Assembly (NCBI RefSeq): GCF_000939975.1
Contig: NZ_LK391969.1
Span: forward strand, 1,375,412-1,439,411
Source of the DNA: Pseudomonas saudimassiliensis
GTDB lineage: Bacteria > Pseudomonadota > Gammaproteobacteria > Pseudomonadales > Pseudomonadaceae
Direction: 5' to 3'
Length of the DNA: 64,000 bases
Shown here: positions 33,683-43,047 of the stretch, one piece after another
Position numbering within the stretch: position 1 is the stretch's first letter
How the letters are laid out: each line of letters opens with the position of its first letter
Made by a program: the position numbers and the translations under genes
The notes under the pieces: model-generated
The model's input: the letters and a program-made list of their open reading frames with translations, nothing else
What the model was told of the DNA's origin: nothing
The model's database searches: none

Positions 33683-35900
33683 CAGCCGGGTACTCTGCCG
33701 GATCATCCGGCGCGACCTGTTCCCTGGTGCTTTGTACCACTCCCTGGAACAGGCCATGCGTGTCCTGCGGCTGTGGATTGGCTATGGCGAACCCATCGAA
33801 AGCCTTGCGTAACTCAGGATCAATTTCCATTGGTGGCGGTGCGACTGCTTCCCACCAGCGCTCACCCGCGCTGAATTGTTTACGCATGCCGACCGCAATG
33901 TCCGACACCGACTGCGGTACATCTTTCCCTTTGTCCGGCAGCGGCAGGGGCATACGGATTTTCCATAGCTGTCCCCCTTCCATCAATACGAACGCCTGCC
34001 CCTTGGGTAGGTTAACGATGTCGGCAGGCTCAAGCATGGGCACCGCTACTGTGCTGATCCGATCCCCACCCGAGCTGGTGAAGTCCACGTCAGAATCCGG
34101 ATTGCTGTTATCCGATGCCATGGAAACCAGCATGCGGGTCTGCACGTTTACCTGGCGTAGCTGGTTGGTCAACAGCTCGGCGGTCTTGTCCTCCCTGACT
34201 CGTAACATGATCAGGTTGTTAAAGTTACCTATCACCTGACCCGCCTTGGCAGCGCTACCAATCCTGGCCTCAATGTCCGAGACCGTCTGGGTGTAGGCCG
34301 TTACCTGGATGCCCGCACCACCGCCCTTGTTTACCAGCGGAATGAACTCGGGCCCCATCAGCTCGTTGAACTCATCGCAATGCAGGTTGATTGCCACCTT
34401 ACCGCTGACCGGGGCAGGCAATCCGTCATCCACGCCAAATTTATAGATATGCCCAGCCACGCTCACCAGATCGGCAAACATGGAGTTGCCTATTGCTTGA
34501 GCTACCTCGAAATCGCTCAATGCATCAAGACCCACATAGACAATGCCGCGCTTTCGGATTACCTGCAGCCAATCGAATATCGGCCGGGTATCTTCGAGAT
34601 CATCGTAGTCTGGCGATAACAATTCATTGATACGCCCACTGGTCAATTTCTCCAGTAGCGGCAGCAATGACGCCACTATCTTGTCAAAGTAGGTCTTGTC
34701 GTAACGCACTGCTGAGAGCAACCCTTCGAGTACAGGGTCCTTGATCGGCACGTCTGGCGACTGCAGGTACTGAATGAGGGCCACCACCCGCTTGTCACGG
34801 CCAAGCATGTTTCGTGGCCAGTTCCTGTCGTTCAACCGCCCCTCGAACTCGGCCACATGCGCCCATGCCCCGGGCAACGCCGCTTCCAGCCGTTGCTCGG
34901 CATACTCCACGAGCAGGCCATCAATATTCACCACATCCGCGAGAATCTGTTCATAGCTTGGCCGGTGCCCAAGGGCATGACGCGCGCGATTGACGATATT
35001 CACAAAGCGCCAGGCGAACTCCCTGAAAGCGGCACTATTGCCCTCGTTGGGCAACGCATTGGCAATCCGGGTAGCGACCTCCGAGAGCCGACCGAACCGG
35101 CCTACTGCGTTATAGCGCGCCGACAATGCCGGCCATCCGAGATGAAACACATAGAATTCATTCTGGCGTCCCGCGCGAACCGCCTCGATGTACATGCGCA
35201 CCAGCAGGTCCGCATCCCCTTTTGGATCAAAACAGATCACTACATCCTGGCTGGACCGATGAATATCCTGGGTAATCATTACCTCGGCCATGCGCGTCTT
35301 GCCAACCCGGGTCGTGCCCTCCACCAGGGTATGGCCAACGCGCTCACCCAATGGCATCCAGGCGTCCTGCTCTTTCCACTCAACAGCATGTATGGCCGGG
35401 TTCCCGCCAACCGGGGGTAACGGCCTGACGGGATTGAGTGGCGAGTCCACCCCCAGCAGGCGAACCAGTAACCGCGCTGCACGATACCGGTCCAGCCGGA
35501 TTTCCATGCGCCGAGCTAATCGATACCACCGCCTGGATTGCAGATAAACCTGTGTCTCTGGCTGCTGCGCTTCATGCAAGCGCTGAGTGTGCCTCGCCTC
35601 CCAGCGAAATCCCCTGCCAAGCCAAAGGTACCGATTGCTGACCGGGATCTGCTGGCTACGCATGGCAAAGCGCGGCAAGCGACGCATATTCCGGCGATAC
35701 CGCAATACGACCCATGCTTGTCTACCGCGATGCGCGGCAAATACCAGAAAGCCAGCGGCCATGCCCAAGCCAATTGATGGCGTCAAGGCTACCGACCAGG
35801 GCGCCCACAAACAGAGTGCCGCACAACCAATACAAACCCATGCCGTTTGCAGCTCGACTGCCGGGCGCAGCATGGATTCCATTGGGTGTCTCTGTCTCAT
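33675..35900 (-). CDS. traD: TraD type IV coupling protein, SXT/TOL subfamily (TIGR03743)
   Basis: A 741-residue membrane ATPase that delivers the relaxase-DNA complex to the transfer channel. Two N-terminal membrane helices (about 16-52) precede the motor domain. Walker A is GTTRVGKTRM (about residues 183-192) and a Walker B-like FDPKGD follows. The length is typical. Its start overlaps the upstream gene by 4 bases. Confidence 0.93.
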   Translation of the reverse strand: MRQRHPMESMLRPAVELQTAWVCIGCAALCLWAPWSVALTPSIGLGMAAGFLVFAAHRGRQAWVVLRYRRNMRRLPRFAMRSQQIPVSNRYLWLGRGFRWEARHTQRLHEAQQPETQVYLQSRRWYRLARRMEIRLDRYRAARLLVRLLGVDSPLNPVRPLPPVGGNPAIHAVEWKEQDAWMPLGERVGHTLVEGTTRVGKTRMAEVMITQDIHRSSQDVVICFDPKGDADLLVRMYIEAVRAGRQNEFYVFHLGWPALSARYNAVGRFGRLSEVATRIANALPNEGNSAAFREFAWRFVNIVNRARHALGHRPSYEQILADVVNIDGLLVEYAEQRLEAALPGAWAHVAEFEGRLNDRNWPRNMLGRDKRVVALIQYLQSPDVPIKDPVLEGLLSAVRYDKTYFDKIVASLLPLLEKLTSGRINELLSPDYDDLEDTRPIFDWLQVIRKRGIVYVGLDALSDFEVAQAIGNSMFADLVSVAGHIYKFGVDDGLPAPVSGKVAINLHCDEFNELMGPEFIPLVNKGGGAGIQVTAYTQTVSDIEARIGSAAKAGQVIGNFNNLIMLRVREDKTAELLTNQLRQVNVQTRMLVSMASDNSNPDSDVDFTSSGGDRISTVAVPMLEPADIVNLPKGQAFVLMEGGQLWKIRMPLPLPDKGKDVPQSVSDIAVGMRKQFSAGERWWEAVAPPPMEIDPELRKAFDGFAIANPQPQDTHGLFQGVVQSTREQVAPDDPAEYPADG

Positions 35901-36445
35901 GCCCTCTCCGCTCCCTTAATGCCATACCGCTCGCCGGTCGAAGCAGCCAAAGCTGCTTCAGCAACAGCCAGACCATGCTGCGCGAGCATGGCCACCAGCG
36001 AGTCGAAATGATCGGGATCGAAGTCGCACAAAGCTGTAAGGCCGGTAAGTACAGGGTCGGCCTTGATTGTCGATGCGTGCTTGCCGACGTATAGCTTCAG
36101 AGCCGCGATCCGCCGGTCTCTGTGTTTGAACCGAAGCGGTAATGATGGTGCTGCCAGAGCCTCTGCCGACCGTATTATTTCAGCCCAGGCACCCTCTGCG
36201 CGCAAGCTGGACTGGGCGTATTCCAGGCAGAGCTGATCCAGTTTTTCGTGTGTATGCACGCGCTCTACGAGTGCGCGAGGCAATACCTGTCGCTCCTCCT
36301 TCATTGCGTGCAAGGCAATCCACATCACACGGCATAACCAGAACAAATGGCTGTGTTCGCCAACCACCACCGGCTTGCCCAGGCTTGGTAGTTCCATACT
36401 GGAAAACGCATTCACCGGCACCTTCAGGCCAACTTGCTCACTCAC
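35897..36445 (-). CDS. ICE protein of unknown function upstream of traD
   Basis: A 182-residue, mostly helical protein without signal or membrane segments, starting with GTG (GTGA overlap) and ending in an ATGA overlap with traD. I do not recognise the family. Its coupling to traD suggests a role in DNA transfer, but nothing in the sequence proves this. Confidence 0.75.
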   Translation of the reverse strand: MSEQVGLKVPVNAFSSMELPSLGKPVVVGEHSHLFWLCRVMWIALHAMKEERQVLPRALVERVHTHEKLDQLCLEYAQSSLRAEGAWAEIIRSAEALAAPSLPLRFKHRDRRIAALKLYVGKHASTIKADPVLTGLTALCDFDPDHFDSLVAMLAQHGLAVAEAALAASTGERYGIKGAERA

Positions 36446-36993
36446 TGCTCCACCCCCGCATGGGTAATCAACGCCGGGTAATGTGACAGCCCCAGCAAGA
36501 CGGCCAGGTCGTCGCCTGCGACAGGGTCAATACGCAACCCGGGCACGGCATCCAGCAACAGCTGCAATGTTGCGGCCGACTGCGCATTCACCGCCAGGCC
36601 AGTGGCTCCTATCTCCAGCAGGTGTTGGCTTCGTGCGGCCAGCCAGCTGAGGCTCAGCGGATCATCGCCGACAATGAACAGTGGCTGGAAGCCGGCAGGC
36701 AGGCTCAGGCCCCTTCGCTCCACTGGCCCAGGGCTCAGGGTTTTTGTCACCACCGGCAACATATCTTCGATGCTATAGGGAGCTGTACGGGCCACCTGAA
36801 TTCCTTCATGTTCTGGCACCCCTGCGCCGCCAATAGCCACGTAATAAGGACGGGCAGGCTCCCCCCCGATATCCGCCACCACTTGCAGCGACATCTGATT
36901 GTCCGGAGCGGCTAGCGTTATCTGCGACCAGCCCATTGCCACCACCAGACTGCCTGCAGCCAGCGGCCAAACTGTTCGGCTCATGAAAAACAT
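36442..36993 (-). CDS. ICE protein, PFL_4695 family (TIGR03765)
   Basis: A 183-residue secreted protein. Start ATG 36993 has GGAGGTTGAT upstream and leads into a signal sequence (about 1-29). The family is known only as ICE-associated, beside transglycosylase and traD genes, as here. Its function is unknown. Confidence 0.83.
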   Translation of the reverse strand: MFFMSRTVWPLAAGSLVVAMGWSQITLAAPDNQMSLQVVADIGGEPARPYYVAIGGAGVPEHEGIQVARTAPYSIEDMLPVVTKTLSPGPVERRGLSLPAGFQPLFIVGDDPLSLSWLAARSQHLLEIGATGLAVNAQSAATLQLLLDAVPGLRIDPVAGDDLAVLLGLSHYPALITHAGVEQ

Positions 36994-36994
36994 A

Positions 36995-37666
36995 TCAACC
37001 TCCGGGAGTAATCCAGACCATAACCACCGGCTCAATCCAGGAGACCGGCGCTGACTTGAGTGGCTGGGAATGAGGGGAGCGCGAACGACCAGCAGGGCGC
37101 TGAACTGAAGCAATGACGGGATAATCCATGCGCGCGGCAACCAGCTCTGTATAGCGTCTGGCAGCATCCCCGCCAGCCGGTCGGTGATAACGGCCAGCGG
37201 CGGTCAGCCAGTCACCAGTAGTATCAAAGTGTGCGCGCAAGATAGCTGCTGCAGCGTCCATATTCTGAGCCGGATCCAGTGCAGCGCAAGGGTCCGCAAA
37301 GCGTCCAGTGAGACCAAACAGATCCGGGTTCCAGCGGACATTCAGCTGGGCCATACCCACATCTACCAGCGAGGTCTGCCCCAGCGCCTCATTCAGTGCA
37401 ATGCACGCCTGATCGCGGGTGTCGTAATACCGGCCCTTTCCGGCAACGTTCAGTGTCCAGGGCCAAGGCTTGTGCTCGCCCTGGTACGCTCGACCTGACT
37501 CAGTGCGAGCCATTGCATAGAGAATTACTGCCGGCACGCCATGCCGCTCTCCGACCGATTCAAACAGGTCAGGAGCTTCGGCCTGCGCTGCCAGATCCGG
37601 CACCACAGAACCTATCAAGAAGGCTATTGCCATGACTTCTGGAAGAGTCATGCGCATGCGGTTCAC
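36995..37666 (-). CDS. lytic transglycosylase (SLT family)
   Basis: A 223-residue periplasmic muramidase that opens peptidoglycan for the transfer machinery. The catalytic Glu56 is in ARTESGR and the SLT motif VGMAQLNVRW is clear. A signal-like helix (about 8-27) precedes it. GTG 37666 overlaps the previous stop; ATG 37657 is an alternative. Confidence 0.88.
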   Translation of the reverse strand: MNRMRMTLPEVMAIAFLIGSVVPDLAAQAEAPDLFESVGERHGVPAVILYAMARTESGRAYQGEHKPWPWTLNVAGKGRYYDTRDQACIALNEALGQTSLVDVGMAQLNVRWNPDLFGLTGRFADPCAALDPAQNMDAAAAILRAHFDTTGDWLTAAGRYHRPAGGDAARRYTELVAARMDYPVIASVQRPAGRSRSPHSQPLKSAPVSWIEPVVMVWITPGG

Positions 37667-38391
37667 CGCGAGCGAACAAGAGGCAGAGTCAGGCCAGCAC
37701 CTAAGCCCGCACCATGGTTGAGCGTGATCGCGCCGCTGGTAACCCGTTCAGTCGGTATCCCCAACTCAGATGCCCAGCGCCTGATCTTGCCGTCATCGCC
37801 ATCACTGTCTGTGACCCAGACATTCAGTTCGCGCCCCTCAGCCACCAGTTCCATCACCGTCTTGCTGCAGGCATCACAGCCAGACAGTGCCACCACCACA
37901 TCATGTCGTGCCGGCGCGGCGAGAAGGCTCAAAAGCCCAGGGTCAGACTTTCCTGACATGGGCGGCCGTATCGAGAAAGTAGAAACTCGGGGCTGGTCGC
38001 CTGCTATGCGCGCTATGGCCTCATCATAAGACCGCTGGTAAGCAAGTTCGCGCTCGATACGCTCATACTCGAACCGGGCCTGCAGCTCTGCATAGCGACG
38101 TCGTTCCTGCTCTGTCCGGGCCTCAACACCCAACGCAGTAAGCGGATCCAGGCCAGGCGACAGAATACCCCGCCGCCCCGCCATCAAGGCTTCGTATCGA
38201 TCCCATTCCAACGCCGAAAGACCCCACTCGCTGGCCCTGACCTCGCTGCGTTCCACTCGACTCTCGACCTGCTCGGGTTGATCAATCATCAGTGCTTGCT
38301 GGTTGGTTTGTGCTTCTTGCGCATTGGCCTGTAACACCATGCAGGTCGCCAGCAGGGCTGCCAAATATTGGGCCTTCAACAGGTTAATCAT
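37663..38391 (-). CDS. ICE protein, PFL_4693 family (TIGR03759)
   Basis: A 242-residue exported protein. It has a signal peptide (about 1-24), a Glu/Arg-rich helical middle and a C-terminal thioredoxin-like domain with CDAC (C-x-x-C). It may be a thiol-disulfide helper for Cys-rich transfer proteins; that job is inferred from the motif. Confidence 0.83.
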   Translation of the reverse strand: MINLLKAQYLAALLATCMVLQANAQEAQTNQQALMIDQPEQVESRVERSEVRASEWGLSALEWDRYEALMAGRRGILSPGLDPLTALGVEARTEQERRRYAELQARFEYERIERELAYQRSYDEAIARIAGDQPRVSTFSIRPPMSGKSDPGLLSLLAAPARHDVVVALSGCDACSKTVMELVAEGRELNVWVTDSDGDDGKIRRWASELGIPTERVTSGAITLNHGAGLGAGLTLPLVRSR

Positions 38392-38399
38392 GAGACCTC

Positions 38400-39026
38400 C
38401 TATTGCACTGCCAGCTCAACCACACCGCTGCCAGAAATAAATTCCGCAGATCGGTCGCCCACACGGGAAACCCGCCACCCGGCAAAAGACTCACCCTCCT
38501 CCAACAGCCGAACCTGATTCAGTGTCTGTGCACCCTGCGACGCCACTGCCACAAAATGACGCCCGCCACGAAGCTCTATGCCGGTCACATTGAATGAGGG
38601 TGCGACCGGCTTGGTTGTCGGCACTGAACTGGCTGGTTGGACGCTGCGGCGTACTGGCCTGGATTGAGCGGTCTGTATCTTGTTTAGTTGAACCGTCATA
38701 CGCTCCACATCGTCTTTCAATCCTCTGAGCACTGCATCCTGTATGTCTTGCAACTCACCCAGCTCAGCCACCAACACCCGCAGAGCCGTCACCTGTTCGA
38801 CGACGTCGTTGTGCTGGCCTCGATATTCCACTGCCAGCTTTCGCAGGCTGTTATTGGCCACAACCAGACGTTGGTCAACGCCGTCTCTGGCATCCAGCAG
38901 TTGTGTTTCCATTACACCCAGGCGTTCATGGTGCTCAGCCAGCTGGGACAGCAGCATGTCTGTTTCCGAATCTGAACAAGCGCACAGCATCAATACCAGG
39001 CACGCCAACATCGCTTTACGGATCAT
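38400..39026 (-). CDS. coiled-coil lipoprotein of the transfer operon
   Basis: A 208-residue lipoprotein. ATG 39026 gives a signal with two possible lipobox cysteines (LMLCAC). A coiled coil (about 25-110) and a C-terminal beta domain (about 140-208) follow. The domain order recalls pilus-assembly proteins, but I cannot name the family. It sits 2 bases after the PilL-like gene. Confidence 0.75.
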   Translation of the reverse strand: MIRKAMLACLVLMLCACSDSETDMLLSQLAEHHERLGVMETQLLDARDGVDQRLVVANNSLRKLAVEYRGQHNDVVEQVTALRVLVAELGELQDIQDAVLRGLKDDVERMTVQLNKIQTAQSRPVRRSVQPASSVPTTKPVAPSFNVTGIELRGGRHFVAVASQGAQTLNQVRLLEEGESFAGWRVSRVGDRSAEFISGSGVVELAVQ

Positions 39027-39028
39027 GG

Positions 39029-39580
39029 TTAGTCTCCAGCTTGATCCAGCTTGGCAACTCGCAGGCTGAAGCACACTTCCCGTGTCACCGGCTCAACCTG
39101 CAATTGATAACTCGGCCCACTGAGCAGCTGAAGTGCGGCCTGCAGCGGCATGGGGCCTAACTCGTAGTGCGCCGCCGGCAATGGGCGGCTGAACAGGGTT
39201 TCAATGACCGGTTTCCCTGTCTCTGAACACAGCTGGTAACCGGACCTATCCAAGGTATGTGCAAGCCCATCACCGACAGTGGGATTGAGCCTTGTCGGTA
39301 TCCTGACCTGGACCATTTGCTGCATCAGATTGCTTTGGCCTGCGTGGGCCGACGTGGACACCAGCGTGTATCGCCCTGTGCGCAGGACTTCTATCGACGT
39401 GGGATTGGATTCGTCATTAAGCTCGGCGGCAACAGGCTGGTAATTGAGCAGATCAAGTTGCTGAGAATCCGGATATTGATCTGCCAGGTTGTGCTCAACC
39501 GGCTGCTGCACGCAACCGCTCAGAGCACCTGTGGCGCTCACAACAGCAAGCAAAAGAACATGCGGCAAGCGATAAGACAT
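39029..39580 (-). CDS. PilL-like lipoprotein, first gene of transfer operon (TIGR03748)
   Basis: A 183-residue lipoprotein with lipobox LSGC (Cys at about residue 23). The body matches the N-terminal PilL/TcpQ-like domain that opens this ICE operon. Strong ribosome site AGGAGGG lies 9 bases before ATG 39580. The shared 17-bp motif lies 60 bases upstream. It heads the operon running through traD to the DUF4400 gene. Confidence 0.82.
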   Translation of the reverse strand: MSYRLPHVLLLAVVSATGALSGCVQQPVEHNLADQYPDSQQLDLLNYQPVAAELNDESNPTSIEVLRTGRYTLVSTSAHAGQSNLMQQMVQVRIPTRLNPTVGDGLAHTLDRSGYQLCSETGKPVIETLFSRPLPAAHYELGPMPLQAALQLLSGPSYQLQVEPVTREVCFSLRVAKLDQAGD

Positions 39581-39639
39581 GATGGGTGCCCTCCTGATGA
39601 GTCGTTGCGGAGGCACAATGCTGGAAGTCGTACAGGACA

Positions 39640-39656
39640 GCGATGGAGAATGTTAA
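39640..39656 (-). promoter_or_regulatory. shared 17-bp motif upstream of the pilL-like operon
   Basis: The plus strand reads GCGATGGAGAATGTTAA, matching 14 of 17 bases with 32906-32922. It starts 60 bases before the pilL-like ATG, the same distance as at the RAQPRD operon. Confidence 0.6.
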
Positions 39657-40204
39657 TTGAGTTCAGGTGTTTTTCTGCGAACCCGGCTGGCCTTCCTCGA
39701 TTGTTGGTCGCGCCACGCTCAATGATTCAACGTTGACCGACCGCTGATGCTGTCTGATAATGAAGGCTAACCCCGCTGGCTACTGACGGTTTCAGTAGCG
39801 CCCTTTGAGTCCTTGTGGCTCATTGCCCTATAAGTGCCTGCGACTGGTGAAAAGGCACGGCTCAACGTCCAAAACGTCCACGGTGTTGCTACCAGAGCCC
39901 AGTCTCCCTGTACGTCGCCCTCTTGGTCGAGGGCCTCATTTTTTGCTTGGGATTGGCCAGCCATGGCGCTTCATCGAGGCATCATGGCTGGCCAATTTTC
40001 AGATCGCCTCACCCCGGCAGCGCCCACTGCCTGAACCCTGGGCTCCCTTTGTGCGGGAATCGTGCATACATACTACCGGGACACGCTGCAGTCAGACTCG
40101 GGTACGACACGACGCATGGCTTGCCGGACATGCATGGCGTATAGCAGCTTTCATACTCATGCTACCTGGCCCATAGCCTCCCATTACGCTCAAACTGCTT
40201 TCAC
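39657..40204. other. gene-free interval with hairpin, candidate control or transfer-origin region
   Basis: No convincing gene lies between the pilL-like operon and the topoisomerase terminator. A perfect 14-bp inverted repeat (arms 39952-39965 and 39983-39996, ATTGGCCAGCCATG and its complement, 17-base loop) is the main structure. Short frames on both strands lack ribosome sites. It is the largest clearly untranslated stretch of the ICE backbone, so a regulatory or oriT role is possible. Confidence 0.5.
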
Positions 40205-40212
40205 AAAAAAAT

Positions 40213-40239
40213 AACGCCAGCCCGTGAATCGCTGGCGTT
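40213..40239 (-). terminator. Rho-independent terminator after topoisomerase gene
   Basis: A 9-bp perfect stem (AACGCCAGC, complement at 40231-40239) is followed on the minus strand by ATTTTTTT. It ends the replication-module transcript about 50 bases after the topoisomerase stop. The other strand also has a T-rich tail, so it may act both ways. Confidence 0.85.
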
Positions 40240-40288
40240 TTATTTATGAGCGTACAGATATTATTGGCAGGATCCGCTATCACGTTGA

Positions 40289-42292
40289 TCAGCCTGTGGC
40301 GGGAGCGCCGTTAGCATTTTCAAACGAAGCCTTGCACTTCGGAAACCCACTGCAGGCCCAGAAGTCATAAGCCCCTTTCCTGCCCGTCCCAATTCGATGC
40401 AGCAAGGGCTTGGTGCATTTCGGACAGGCATGCGCGCTCGGTTCCGGCTGCGGGGTGCGTGCTCTGGCTTTGCCCGGTTTGCCCTTGCCATCCGGCAGCG
40501 CGGTTTTGCACTCCGGATAGCCCGAACAGCCCCAGAAGAAGCCTTTGCTACCCTTGCGACGCCGTAGCGCTGAGCCGCATTGCGGACAGGCATGCTCGGC
40601 TGCAGGCAAACTAATCTGATTCTGCCGCAGACCTCCCAGCTCCTTGTCCAGCAGTGCCCAGGTCTGACTGATAACCTGGTCATAGGTCATACGTCCCTCG
40701 GCGATCAGATCCAGCTGGTCCTCCAACTCGCGGGTGAAATCCAGATTGGCAAAGGCAAAGGTGCCCACCAGCGCATCCCGGATGAGCTCGCCGGTCGGTG
40801 AAGGCGACAGAAAGCCCTTGCTGTCCTCCAGCAGATAAACCCGACCGGTGATGTTCTCTAGAATGGCCGCATAGGTACTTGGCCGCCCGATGCCCTGTCG
40901 CTCCAGCTCCGCTACCAGAGTGGATTGCTTGAAACGCACCGGTGGTTTGGTCACCTTATCCAGGACCCCCGCATCCACCGCCTGAATATTCTTCCCCACG
41001 TCCAGCCACGGTATCGGATTGACCGGTTCGGCCTGCGCGCCGTCCTCCGGATCATCCTGCCCATAGACCCGCATCCAGCCGGGATCGACCAGCTTGCGGC
41101 CACGACCGATAAAGCGCACCGGCAAACCCTCAGCATCCCCGGTCAACAATACCTTGCGCACCGCATAGCGCGCATCGGCCAGCTGCGAGGCAACCGCCCG
41201 CCGCCAGATCAGCTCATAGAGTGCCTGCTGGCTCGCATCCTCACCCGCCTGCAACGCCGCGACATCCGCAGGCCGGATTGCTTCATGCCCCTCCTGCGCA
41301 CCCTCCTTGGCTTTCCAACTGCGTTGTTTCTCGGCCAGCTGCAAGCCCGCCGACAAGGCATACGCTCGAATCGCCTCGATGCCCGCAGCGTCCAGATTGG
41401 GGTTGTCGGTACGGTGGTAGGTAATGGCGCCCTGCTCATACAGCTTCTGCGCCAGACCCATCACCCGCTTGGGCTTCATCTTCAACCGTTTGCCGGCCTC
41501 CTGCTGCAGCGTGGAGGTGGTGAAGGGCGCGGCGGGTGCGCGGTTGGCGTAGGCATTCTCGAACCGTGCCACCTGCACATCCCGCACCTGCGCCACCCGC
41601 TCGGCCAGAGCCCGGTCGAGCAGATACTCTTCACCTTTGAGCAGATGCGGGCGGGTATCCCATTGAGCCCGCCAGAGCGCTTTGGGGTTGTCCGGCCAGT
41701 GTCCGGGAATCGGCAGGGACAGCTCCACGCCAAAATGGGTGACCGCCTTGAAGTTGGCAATTTCCCGCTCACGATCCACCACTAGCCGCACAGCAGGGGA
41801 CTGCACCCGACCAGCGGAGAGCGCGTGACCGGCGCTATTGGACAACGCCGGGCTGACCTTGTAACCCACCAGCCGATCCAGCACTCGCCGCGCCTCCTGA
41901 GCGCGCACCCGGTCATGATCGATGGCCCGCACCTGCGACAGCGCCTCGCGGATCTTGTCTTTGGTGATGGCAGTAAAGGTGATGCGCTTGGGCTGCTTCA
42001 GCCGCAGGGCATCGGCCAGATGCCAAGCAATGGCTTCGCCTTCACGATCCGGGTCAGTCGCCAGAATCACCTGATCAGCAGCCGCCACCTCCTTGCGCAG
42101 CTTGGCCAGCACGCCCTTGCCCCGGTCGGTCGGCACATAGGTCGGCTTGAAACTGGCCGGATCCACACCCAGCTCACGCCCGGGCAGATCGCGGACATGC
42201 CCGACACTGGCAACCACCTTGTAGCCGCGGCCCAGGATCGAGCTGATTTTCTTGATTTTGCCCGGCGACTCCACGATCACCAAGGTCGTCAT
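40289..42292 (-). CDS. type IA DNA topoisomerase (TopA-like), ICE-encoded
   Basis: A 667-residue topoisomerase I-like enzyme. The TOPRIM domain opens with VIVESPGKIKKI and has DPDREGEA. The active-site Tyr is in ITYHRTDN, where chromosomal TopA usually has ITYMRTDS. Two C-terminal Cys4 zinc fingers (CPQC...C-x5-C and CPKC...) close the protein. It is shorter than chromosomal TopA (about 865 aa) and probably serves replication of the excised element or strand transfer. PFGI-1-class ICEs often carry a topoisomerase here. Confidence 0.9.
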   Translation of the reverse strand: MTTLVIVESPGKIKKISSILGRGYKVVASVGHVRDLPGRELGVDPASFKPTYVPTDRGKGVLAKLRKEVAAADQVILATDPDREGEAIAWHLADALRLKQPKRITFTAITKDKIREALSQVRAIDHDRVRAQEARRVLDRLVGYKVSPALSNSAGHALSAGRVQSPAVRLVVDREREIANFKAVTHFGVELSLPIPGHWPDNPKALWRAQWDTRPHLLKGEEYLLDRALAERVAQVRDVQVARFENAYANRAPAAPFTTSTLQQEAGKRLKMKPKRVMGLAQKLYEQGAITYHRTDNPNLDAAGIEAIRAYALSAGLQLAEKQRSWKAKEGAQEGHEAIRPADVAALQAGEDASQQALYELIWRRAVASQLADARYAVRKVLLTGDAEGLPVRFIGRGRKLVDPGWMRVYGQDDPEDGAQAEPVNPIPWLDVGKNIQAVDAGVLDKVTKPPVRFKQSTLVAELERQGIGRPSTYAAILENITGRVYLLEDSKGFLSPSPTGELIRDALVGTFAFANLDFTRELEDQLDLIAEGRMTYDQVISQTWALLDKELGGLRQNQISLPAAEHACPQCGSALRRRKGSKGFFWGCSGYPECKTALPDGKGKPGKARARTPQPEPSAHACPKCTKPLLHRIGTGRKGAYDFWACSGFPKCKASFENANGAPATG

Positions 42293-42368
42293 ATGTCTCG
42301 CCCCCAGGGCCGCTCAATGGATTGCGTAAATCAATAGCCACACGGCCAGATCGTTTAATGCCTGGCTG

Positions 42369-42956
42369 TCAGCGCAGAGCATCATTTGCTACGCGTTCGA
42401 CACGCTGCATCACGGCCGGCACGCTCGGCCCCTCATTGCGGCCATACACGCTATAGGTAAGCAGAACGTCCGCTCCGCTTTTGCCTTTGCTCACCAAAGT
42501 GGTCAGGCTTCCATCGAAATAGACACGTGTCATCGAGTATGTGGTGCCAGGAACCGCGCTGAATGTGTAGCCACCACCGTTGAACATCATACCTCCCGCC
42601 ATGGTCCCGTGCTGAGCCACAGCCTCTTGTGGTGTCAGGTAGCCAAACGCATTCTTGAGCAGCGCCGCTGCCGAATCCACATCTCCGGAGTAACTCATGC
42701 GTAACTCATCCCGTTCACTTACACCCGGAAGGGTGGCCATCCCTGCATCCGCTCCCGATGTTCTGGATACCACTGGCCGAGAGCTGTCCATGGCCCCTGC
42801 AGGCAGCGTATCTGGGTCATAGTTAACCGGTTCCCCGGTCATGGGATTATTCATGCAGCTAAGGCATTTCCCCTGATAGTAGACGTGTTGATCGTTCGCA
42901 CAGCCGACCAGAATGAACGCGGCAAGGCCAGCAGTCAGCAATGTAATGTTCTTCAT
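42369..42956 (-). CDS. ICE lipoprotein of unknown function
   Basis: A 195-residue lipoprotein with lipobox LVGC (Cys at about residue 19), then a CLSCMNNP (C-x-x-C) segment and a beta-rich region. ATG 42974 is an alternative start. I do not recognise the family. Its place between ssb and the topoisomerase is odd for an envelope protein. Confidence 0.65.
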   Translation of the reverse strand: MKNITLLTAGLAAFILVGCANDQHVYYQGKCLSCMNNPMTGEPVNYDPDTLPAGAMDSSRPVVSRTSGADAGMATLPGVSERDELRMSYSGDVDSAAALLKNAFGYLTPQEAVAQHGTMAGGMMFNGGGYTFSAVPGTTYSMTRVYFDGSLTTLVSKGKSGADVLLTYSVYGRNEGPSVPAVMQRVERVANDALR

Positions 42957-43047
42957 GTGTTTTCTCGTTGTCATGGTGATGGCATACCCAACAAGAGGGC
43001 TGATAGAAACCTTACGCCCTTGCGCAAGACCATTCCGGAACAAGGTC

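Noticed and set aside
39805..40176. Small plus-strand genes between the pilL-like and topoisomerase genes
   Set aside because: Three overlapping short frames without ribosome sites or conserved features; treated as non-coding.
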